Shown here one piece after another: positions 15,206 through 21,030 of a stretch of DNA of 21,030 nucleotides. Within the stretch, counting starts at the first letter, position 1, and each line of letters begins with the position of its first letter. The stretch is from Clostridia bacterium (GTDB lineage Bacteria > Bacillota_A > Clostridia > Lachnospirales > Cellulosilyticaceae): contig JARBTY010000032.1 of assembly GCA_029239935.1 (NCBI GenBank), positions 1 to 21,030 of the forward strand, read 5' to 3'. Under the pieces are notes generated by a model. It saw only the letters and a list, made by a program, of their open reading frames with translations. It was not told the DNA's origin and made no database searches. The translations under genes were made by a program, and so were the position numbers.

Positions 15206-16843
15206 TTACATTCCTTTTTCTATCGATTCCCTATATTGTGTAACCGTCATACCCGTGGTTTTTTTAAAAGCCTTAGAAAAATATTGTTGATCCGAAAATC
15301 CAATTTTTTCAAAAATCTCTTTTATTTTATATTCCCTTTGTACAATCATCTGCTTCGCTTTTTCAATTCTAATTTCATTAATATATGAAGATATATTGAT
15401 GCCAGTCTCCTTTTTAAATAAATAAGAGACATAGTGCTTGGATAAATTGATATAATTTGCAATGTCTTCTAAAGATATTTTTTTATAGTAATTTTCATCT
15501 ATATACTCCATAGCTTTTTTCATAACACATTTAGAGTTACTAATACGATATTCCTTTATACTCTTTATAACATCACTTATAACATGATCAACCAGCTCCA
15601 CAAGACCTGTCATTTTATTAAAATGAATAATTAAATTATAATAATATTGATAGTCTTTCATATCACATGACTCTATAAAACATTGTCCATACTTTTCAAA
15701 TAATGTATTAAAAAGATTAGAATAAAAGAGTTTAACTTCCAATGTATTCAAATGGTATTTTTCAAACAACTGCGCCAAGTCTTTAAGATGCTCTTTACAC
15801 TTCTCTGTATTTTCTTCATCAATATATTTGATAATAAGCTTTTTAAAATCTGTATCTAAACTAAATACACTCATGCCTTGACTCCCAGTCTCTCCCTCTC
15901 CTTTGTCATCTCTTTCATTTTCTAAAAAAATCAGTTGTGACCCCCTTACATAAAAGAGTTCTTCTTCTTGAACTTTACAAGCTTTTAATATATGTTTCAA
16001 CGCAGCTAACTCGCTAAATATTGAACTGCATATGCCGCTTAACGTTATATTAAAATACTGTGTCACTTTCTCTTGAAGATAAGTCACTGTCTGTTCTATA
16101 CTTTTCTGATACAATATTTCTTTTGCTAAGAGGAATTGGAATTTATCACCCTCTCTTCTAATTAATGCATGTATTTTTTCGTTATTACATATGTCGTATA
16201 TAAGATTGATTATCGCATCATTTATACTATCATTACTTTCCTTTGAATGCTCATCCTGCTTCTTTTTATCTTCTCGTATAAATGTAATAAAGGCATATTG
16301 AGAGTCCCGAACCGGAAACTGTATTTTTAAATAGTCGTTATGTAGTGTCTCTTCACTTAGTTTATTCTTATTTAACAGCTCCTCAAGTAATTTAGCTTTT
16401 ACCCCAACGACATTACTTTCAAAGTGTTGTTTTAATACACGCAGTTCCTCATTTTCGTCCGGCATTAACTCTAATTTAGCTTTAAACTGATTCATTGAAT
16501 CAATAAGTTCTTCATCCTCTATTTCTGATTTAAGTATATAGTCATCAGCCCCTAATTTGAGAGCTTCTCTTACATATTCGAACTCATCATAACAGGTTAA
16601 AATAAGTATTTTTACCCGTTTATTTTTTTCACGTATTTGCTTAATCAACCACATGCCATCTTTATGGGGCATTTTGATATCTGTAATAATAACATCTGGC
16701 AAATGCATTTTATATTGTTCATATCCTTTTTCGCCATTAGAGGCCTCTCCCACTATAGAAAATCCTATAGCTTCCCAATCAATGGTTGATTTTAATCCCA
16801 CTCTCACTAATACCTCATCATCTACAATTAATACCTTATACAA
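15206..16843 (-). CDS. YesN-like response regulator, REC plus AraC HTH (TTG start)
   Basis: A 545-residue regulator. The receiver domain (1-120) has Asp8, Asp9, phospho-acceptor Asp55 (VIITDIKMPHKDG), Thr83 and Lys105. A middle region of about 300 residues is AT-rich in codon use and has no recognised motif. The C-terminal AraC-type double helix-turn-helix (about 441-541) contains ISLEDIANYINLSKHYVSYL and IGFSDQQYFSKAFKKTTGM. The start codon is TTG, supported by GGGGG 8 bases upstream. It starts 34 bases after the histidine kinase stop. Phosphorylated by that kinase, it should bind DNA and activate a sugar operon. The CUT2 transporter immediately downstream is the natural target, though that is inferred from position. 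Regulators of this build are common for sugar ABC operons in Firmicutes. Confidence 0.93.
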   Translation of the reverse strand: MYKVLIVDDEVLVRVGLKSTIDWEAIGFSIVGEASNGEKGYEQYKMHLPDVIITDIKMPHKDGMWLIKQIREKNKRVKILILTCYDEFEYVREALKLGADDYILKSEIEDEELIDSMNQFKAKLELMPDENEELRVLKQHFESNVVGVKAKLLEELLNKNKLSEETLHNDYLKIQFPVRDSQYAFITFIREDKKKQDEHSKESNDSINDAIINLIYDICNNEKIHALIRREGDKFQFLLAKEILYQKSIEQTVTYLQEKVTQYFNITLSGICSSIFSELAALKHILKACKVQEEELFYVRGSQLIFLENERDDKGEGETGSQGMSVFSLDTDFKKLIIKYIDEENTEKCKEHLKDLAQLFEKYHLNTLEVKLFYSNLFNTLFEKYGQCFIESCDMKDYQYYYNLIIHFNKMTGLVELVDHVISDVIKSIKEYRISNSKCVMKKAMEYIDENYYKKISLEDIANYINLSKHYVSYLFKKETGINISSYINEIRIEKAKQMIVQREYKIKEIFEKIGFSDQQYFSKAFKKTTGMTVTQYRESIEKGM

Positions 16844-16877
16844 TGGATCTTCCCCCTATCTTCTTGATCTATATGAG

Positions 16878-18644
16878 TTATCCCTTATTAATCGGCAGCC
16901 TTATCAATACAGTTGTCCCTTCTTCAACTTTCGATTTTATCTCTATCCCATACTCCTCACCATAGTGCAGTTTTATTCTTTGGTTAATATTGTTTAATCC
17001 TACTGTACTAAACTTATCTATACCCTTCTTATGAGTAAGTATATTATCCAGTATATCTTTATCAATACCTGGTCCATTGTCTTCAACACTAATGTGAAGT
17101 ATATTATTATCTCCATAGGCTCTGATAACAATACTTAACGTCTCTAAACTATCCTCATCTGTGCTATAAATAAGAGAGTTTTCTACAATAGGCTGCAAGA
17201 TGAGTTTAGGAACAAGACATTTCAAACTCTCTTCTTCTATACTATATGCTATATCAAACTTTTCACTAAATCGTAGGCGCTGAATCACTAAATAATTTTT
17301 AACATACTCTATCTCGTCACTTAATAATATCTTGTCTTTTCCAATACTAATGCTTACTCTAAGCAATTTTGTTAGTGCATTCACCGCATTGCTAATACTT
17401 GCATTCCCTTGAATTTTTGCCATCCATTTGATTGTATTAAGTGTATTATATAAGAAGTGAGGATTAATCTGTGCTTTAAGTACCTCTATTTCCATCTCCT
17501 TCTTTTGTCTTTCTTCTTCTACACTTTTATTCATCATCAGATTCATATTATCTATCATATTATTGAAGCTGCTGCTTAGTTGTCCTATTTCATCCTTACT
17601 AGATATCTTAGCATGAATATCAAGATTTCCTTTCTCCACCTTTTTCATAAGTTTCATTAATTTTTCAATAGGACTTGTAATCTTGGCGGCCAAAAATAAT
17701 CCTAGGGTTATTGTCGTTATGAAATAAATAATTCCTAATACGATAATGTACCCCTGAATTTGCATAATCTCTTTATACAAGTATGCTGTAGGCACTGTTT
17801 TTACAAGCCTCCAGCCAGATACATCACAGGCAGAATATATAGCTACTTTTTCTATGCCTTCTTCTTGATAAGAGATATATCCTTGTTTTTCATTGGAACT
17901 TGAAATGTTTTCCATATATAATTTGTGTTTAATATTCACACCTATCATTTCTTTATTCGGATGACTTATTATGTCTCCTAACTGCGTACAAATAAATACT
18001 TCACTGCCTTCCTCTGCTATTAGATTCTTATAGGATTTCTCTAATATTGTTTCATTAATATCTATTTTTAGAACCCCTAATGCTTCCAGTGTATTAAGAT
18101 CAACGATCGTTCGTCCTAAAGAAAAGAAATACTTTGTAAATTGACTGGATAAGATTTGAGTTTTTTCTATACTGGTATTAACCCATACACATTCACCTTT
18201 TGTCTTTTCAAGTATACGAAACACTTCCGGGTCCTTATCAAGCTTAATAGCCCCTACTGAATATAATTTATTATTAACTAATAATGACATAGCTTCTATA
18301 TCTTGCCTTGAAGTAAATAATCCTCTGATAATATTTAGAAATTCAACTTGGCTCACTGCATCTGAATGATTGAGAGCTGCATTTATTTCATTATTAATAA
18401 ACACTATATTAGAAAATTCCCTAAGATCTTTTAAAATAAAGTCTATATTTTCTGCACCTTCATATACAGATTGTACGGCTGAATCACTATACTTCTTGGT
18501 AATAATTTCTTTAACTTTGTAATAGTAACTTGTATAGAGAAAGGTAATAGGAATAAGAATACATACTAATATAATAATGACTATTTTAAAACGAAAACTA
18601 TTGATTAATTTTACTTTATCCATAATATAGACTCTATCTTTCAT
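16878..18644 (-). CDS. YesM-like sensor histidine kinase
   Basis: A 588-residue membrane kinase. TM1 is about 20-40, followed by an extracellular sensor region (41-297, probably Cache-like), TM2 298-320 and a HAMP domain to about 372. The His_kinase domain of the LytS/YesM class has the phospho-acceptor His396 in QINPHFLYNTLN. In the ATPase domain, VENS (Asn489), EDNGPGI (521-527) and GLNNINQRI are visible. The ATG overlaps the stop of the upstream binding-protein gene by 4 bases. I see no good ribosome binding site before it or before the alternative ATG at codon 8, so translation is probably coupled to the upstream gene. The outer domain may sense the sugar directly or through that binding protein. 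It partners the AraC-type regulator 34 bases downstream. Confidence 0.93.
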   Translation of the reverse strand: MKDRVYIMDKVKLINSFRFKIVIIILVCILIPITFLYTSYYYKVKEIITKKYSDSAVQSVYEGAENIDFILKDLREFSNIVFINNEINAALNHSDAVSQVEFLNIIRGLFTSRQDIEAMSLLVNNKLYSVGAIKLDKDPEVFRILEKTKGECVWVNTSIEKTQILSSQFTKYFFSLGRTIVDLNTLEALGVLKIDINETILEKSYKNLIAEEGSEVFICTQLGDIISHPNKEMIGVNIKHKLYMENISSSNEKQGYISYQEEGIEKVAIYSACDVSGWRLVKTVPTAYLYKEIMQIQGYIIVLGIIYFITTITLGLFLAAKITSPIEKLMKLMKKVEKGNLDIHAKISSKDEIGQLSSSFNNMIDNMNLMMNKSVEEERQKKEMEIEVLKAQINPHFLYNTLNTIKWMAKIQGNASISNAVNALTKLLRVSISIGKDKILLSDEIEYVKNYLVIQRLRFSEKFDIAYSIEEESLKCLVPKLILQPIVENSLIYSTDEDSLETLSIVIRAYGDNNILHISVEDNGPGIDKDILDNILTHKKGIDKFSTVGLNNINQRIKLHYGEEYGIEIKSKVEEGTTVLIRLPINKG

Positions 18645-20155
18645 GTTAAATTATTAATTCTAGTATATATTTTTTGTGCTGTAACCTCTGGCTCCAAATC
18701 ATCCCGCATCATATTATAGACTTCATCTATTATTATTCTTTCAATATAATAAAAGTTTTGTACTTTAGGTCTATAGTAGACATTTTCTTTTTTCCATGCC
18801 TCCAATACCACATGAGATTGTTTAAGGGCCGTTTTACTTATTCCCTTTCTTCCCGTCTTTAAGTCTGCTAATCCTATATTCTCTTCACTGCAAATAGATT
18901 TTCTTGGCGGCAAACTCCCGCCCCCTGATTCCTCTAGAATAAATGACTGAATTTGTGGCGACGTAGCCCATACAATAAATAACCATGCTGCTTCTTTTTC
19001 TATATTGGTTGCATAATTATTAATGCCAATACCAGACCCTCCATAAATGTTCGCACTTCTGACACTGCCATAGGGTAAAATACTGTATCCTACATTACCG
19101 GCCACTTGAGATATTGATGCATTTTCTATAGCAGAAATATTCTCATCCCAATTAAGCATCATAGCTACCTCACCATTTTTAAAGGCCTCAGCCGTATCAT
19201 ACCAATTCCACTCTCGGCTTTCAGGAGATGATACACTATTAATTTTTTTGTAAATCTTTAAAGCTTCTACAAAGGCTTTGTTGTTGATAATGATATTATT
19301 AGGTTTCTCTGTACCAACCGTACTAATATTTTCATCTTCAAAGTAATCCCCTCCATAAGAGGCTAGAATAGTCGAAAAGAGACAGTAAAGTGAATTATGT
19401 TTTTGTCCCATATACCCACTCCCATATTTGACCTCATCTTTAGGTACATTATTTGAAATCCATTCTGAGATTTGTATGAAACGCTCCCAAGTAAATTCAG
19501 TCGTTCCCGGAGTCCAGTCAAACCCATTTTCCTTCATAAATTGTTCTTTATATTTACTGAATATATCTTTTCTATAGAAAAAAATCATGGTTGTTGTATC
19601 AAAAGGAATGCTGCACAGTTCATTTTGATTGATGAAGTAAGATTCTATCATCACTTGTTCTTCAAAAAAGTCCTCTAGTCCCCCCTGAATATGCGGCAAT
19701 AATGAACTGCTGTTATACTTATTAAGATTACATAAGTCTTGACTAAATCTATTGAGCGTCTGATAAGGATCTACATAAATGAGTGTAAATTTCCCTGTCT
19801 TAGAGATAAAATCAAGGTTTATTTTTTGTATCATACTATCAAAATCAAGTGCTACAATGTTAATATTTATTCCAGTTAATTCTGTAAAGCGTCCTACGTG
19901 CTTAGTTAATATATCTGCATTAATATTATTTTCTACAATAAAGTTTAAACTTGTGCCGTTAAATTTTTTCCAGTCAAAATTTTCTGGAACCTCTATATTA
20001 TAAGGATTTTCTGTAATGGGCCTATTTGTAGTTTCTTTTTGCTTTTTTTCTTCTCCAAACTCATCCCGTGATACGTTAAATGCTATTATGCAACTCAATA
20101 ATCCACCCAATGCTACTATTGTTATCCCTATAAATCTTAGATAATTTTTTATCAT
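18641..20155 (-). CDS. Anchored CUT1-type extracellular solute-binding protein, likely co-sensor
   Basis: A 504-residue extracellular solute-binding protein of the MalE-like SBP_bac_1/8 class. A hydrophobic segment (about 8-28) carries LLSC at 19-22, a weak lipobox. It is therefore either a lipoprotein with Cys22 lipidated or a protein held by an uncleaved helix. The mature part shows typical features: FYRKDIFSKY, GEVAMMLNWDENI, and a C-terminal AAWLFIVWATSPQIQSFILE followed by GGGSLPPRKS. GGGGGAAG precedes the ATG. No CUT1 permease is nearby, and the neighbouring transporter is CUT2 with its own binding protein. The 4-base overlap with the histidine kinase suggests that this protein presents ligand to the kinase. 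Lending itself to a distant permease is the alternative. The ligand is unknown; an oligosaccharide is plausible for this class. Confidence 0.88.
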   Translation of the reverse strand: MIKNYLRFIGITIVALGGLLSCIIAFNVSRDEFGEEKKQKETTNRPITENPYNIEVPENFDWKKFNGTSLNFIVENNINADILTKHVGRFTELTGININIVALDFDSMIQKINLDFISKTGKFTLIYVDPYQTLNRFSQDLCNLNKYNSSSLLPHIQGGLEDFFEEQVMIESYFINQNELCSIPFDTTTMIFFYRKDIFSKYKEQFMKENGFDWTPGTTEFTWERFIQISEWISNNVPKDEVKYGSGYMGQKHNSLYCLFSTILASYGGDYFEDENISTVGTEKPNNIIINNKAFVEALKIYKKINSVSSPESREWNWYDTAEAFKNGEVAMMLNWDENISAIENASISQVAGNVGYSILPYGSVRSANIYGGSGIGINNYATNIEKEAAWLFIVWATSPQIQSFILEESGGGSLPPRKSICSEENIGLADLKTGRKGISKTALKQSHVVLEAWKKENVYYRPKVQNFYYIERIIIDEVYNMMRDDLEPEVTAQKIYTRINNLT

Positions 20156-20183
20156 AGTTTGCTTCCCCCGAGGTTAGATTTAC

Positions 20184-20209
20184 AAAAAAGAGACTTACAA
20201 TAAGTCTCT
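20184..20209 (-). terminator. Rho-independent terminator directly after yjfB
   Basis: AGAGACTTA and TAAGTCTCT form a perfect 9-bp stem around TTG, followed by an uninterrupted run of T. It begins at the base next to the yjfB stop codon. Only about 28 bases separate it from the ATG of the binding-protein gene, so any promoter for the sensor operon must lie at or before this hairpin. Confidence 0.92.
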
Positions 20210-20395
20210 CTATAATTTAATATCAATATTGGTTCCAATATGCGGATTAACGGATACTTCCATATTTTTCATCATCTCTGTCATTTGAATACTGTTTTGC
20301 TCTGATAAATCCATTGTCATTTTTGTAACAGCTAGACCTACAGCTGTTCCTGTATCTTGCATGGCCATTAGTGTGCTAAGAGCTGCTATATCCAT
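20210..20395 (-). CDS. yjfB: YjfB-family putative motility protein
   Basis: A 61-residue protein matching the small YjfB family of flagellated Firmicutes. It starts MDIAALSTLMAMQ, has a Met/Gln-rich helical middle, and ends SVNPHIGTNIDIKL; the NP.(I/L)G.NID(I/L) ending is the family hallmark. It has no signal peptide or membrane segment. Its biochemical role is unknown; the motility label rests on its genomic association with flagellar genes. GGAGG sits 6 bases before the ATG, and it has its own sigma-A promoter and a perfect terminator, so it is a single-gene unit. No flagellar gene is in the window. Its neighbours are a beta-glucosidase and a sugar-sensing operon. Confidence 0.88.
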   Translation of the reverse strand: MDIAALSTLMAMQDTGTAVGLAVTKMTMDLSEQNSIQMTEMMKNMEVSVNPHIGTNIDIKL

Positions 20396-20441
20396 AAAAT
20401 TCCTCCTATATATATTTTTTACGTCATACTATTATGTACTT

Positions 20442-20469
20442 ATTATACAATTTTTTTATAAAAACTCAA
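20442..20469 (-). promoter_or_regulatory. Sigma-A promoter of yjfB
   Basis: Minus strand: -35 TTGAGT (20464-20469), 16-base spacer, perfect -10 TATAAT (20442-20447). The start site is near 20435, about 40 bases before the yjfB ATG. No sigma-D (TAAA...GCCGATAA) motif of motility genes is seen. Confidence 0.7.
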
Positions 20470-20511
20470 CTCATTTTTATTTAAGAATAGAATATATTAT
20501 TAAATAACTAA

Positions 20512-20548
20512 ATAAGATACAATTATAACATCTATAATTGTATCTTAT
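20512..20548 (-). terminator. Perfect 16-bp hairpin after the GH1 gene
   Basis: ATAAGATACAATTATA and its exact reverse complement flank a 5-base loop, about 48 bases past the beta-glucosidase stop. The minus-strand bases that follow (TTAGTTATTTAATAATATATT) are U-rich but interrupted. The stem is almost all A-T, so it is a weaker terminator than its length suggests. It could also serve as a protein-binding palindrome. Confidence 0.55.
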
Positions 20549-20595
20549 CAGTATATCTTATTAGTGCATATTATAATATTCGAAATCTTTTTTGC

Positions 20596-21030
20596 CTAAC
20601 GATTATTTAGCTCTTCCTGAATAGAGATAATATTTCCTGTTTCTATAACTTTCTTATACCACATACCACTCTTTTTTAGGGTTCGCTTCAAGGTGTTATA
20701 CTCTATATGGATGATTCCAAAACGCTTTGAATACCCTTCAGCCCATTCAAAATTGTCCATTAAGGACCATAAGAAATAGCCTCTAACGTTAACCCCTTCT
20801 TGTATTGCTTTTTGTACTTCTTTGAGATGAAGAGATAAATAATGGATACGGTCATCATCTAGCACTTCTCCTTCTTGATTTACATGATCATTAAAGGCTG
20901 CTCCGTTTTCAGCAATATAGATTTTTTTTACACCATACTCTTCTTTTAATCGGATAAGCAGCTGAGAAAGGCCTTCTGGGTATATTTCCCACCCCATATC
21001 TGTCTTATCTCTGCCTGTACTTATTGACCT
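20596..21030 (-). CDS. GH1 beta-glucosidase / 6-phospho-beta-glucosidase, C-terminal part
   Basis: The reading frame is open to the window edge, so only the last 144 residues of a family usually near 450 are present; the start lies outside. TDMGWEIYPEGL, the nucleophile motif IYIAENGAAF (Glu in ENG) and GYFLWSLMDNFEWAEGYSKR are the classic C-terminal GH1 signatures. FGIIHIEY and a closing Lys/Trp/Tyr-rich helix follow. It cleaves beta-linked glucose (or other sugars) from short oligosaccharides. The Ser/Lys/Tyr phosphate-binding triplet of 6-phospho-enzymes is not seen; WAEGYSKRFG has the Glu expected of non-phospho beta-glucosidases, which is the better guess. With no signal peptide visible, location is undetermined. 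It precedes yjfB and may belong to the same sugar-use region as the sensor operon. Confidence 0.93.
   Translation of the reverse strand, partial: RSISTGRDKTDMGWEIYPEGLSQLLIRLKEEYGVKKIYIAENGAAFNDHVNQEGEVLDDDRIHYLSLHLKEVQKAIQEGVNVRGYFLWSLMDNFEWAEGYSKRFGIIHIEYNTLKRTLKKSGMWYKKVIETGNIISIQEELNNR

Noticed and set aside
16653..16997. Plus-strand open frame of 114 codons spanning the regulator/kinase junction
   Set aside because: It lies antisense to the receiver domain and the end of the kinase, has no ribosome binding site, and its translation is low-complexity with no family resemblance.
18620..18644. Frameshift suspected between the binding protein and the kinase because of the overlap
   Set aside because: Both proteins are complete at the junction, and the ATGA overlap is the common arrangement of coupled genes.

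Overview
The window comes from a low-GC anaerobic Firmicute of the class Clostridia. Support for this: strong AGGAGG-type ribosome binding sites, a Firmicute-type class III fructose-1,6-bisphosphatase, an ECF-type thiamine-precursor transporter subunit behind a TPP riboswitch, a YjfB motility protein, and a paired YesMN-like sensor and AraC-type regulator. A plant-fibre or gut Lachnospirales species of the Cellulosilyticum kind would fit, but that is only a guess. Every recognisable gene lies on the minus strand, so the text below follows transcription from right to left. I see no mobile element, CRISPR array, tRNA or rRNA.

Right end (about 21030-15160). The window opens inside a GH1 beta-glucosidase that ends in a hairpin. 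A one-gene unit follows with a good sigma-A promoter: yjfB, closed by a perfect terminator directly at its stop codon. Only 28 bases later a tight operon starts: an anchored CUT1-type sugar-binding protein with no permease, a sensor histidine kinase overlapping it by 4 bases, and a 545-residue REC-AraC response regulator. I read these three as a three-component sugar sensor.

Middle right (14929-10128). The presumed target operon is a ribose/xylose-type (CUT2) ABC transporter, in the order double ATPase, permease, binding lipoprotein. It is followed by a zinc polyol (sorbitol/xylitol-type) dehydrogenase and a strong terminator. The operon most simply imports a sugar alcohol or sugar and oxidises it at once.

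Middle (9941-5420). Housekeeping genes come next: ispF (isoprenoid MEP pathway) and fbp (gluconeogenesis). A 236-base gap with a long 15-bp hairpin follows, then a translationally coupled pair: a phospholipase C-like zinc protein without signal peptide and a GT4 glycosyltransferase. The pair ends in a terminator.

Left (5400-1). A ROK repressor and an MFS permease form an operon whose promoter carries an 11-bp perfect inverted repeat over the expected start site. A TPP riboswitch with its own promoter and terminator hairpin controls thiW. Last, a near-consensus promoter drives two overlapping radical SAM/SPASM genes of the NirJ1/NirJ2 (AhbC/AhbD-like) type, which probably act on a tetrapyrrole.

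The most interesting elements are the orphan binding protein/kinase/regulator triad with a terminator in front of it, the isolated nirJ1-nirJ2 pair, and the cytoplasmic-looking phospholipase C homologue coupled to a lipid-type glycosyltransferase.
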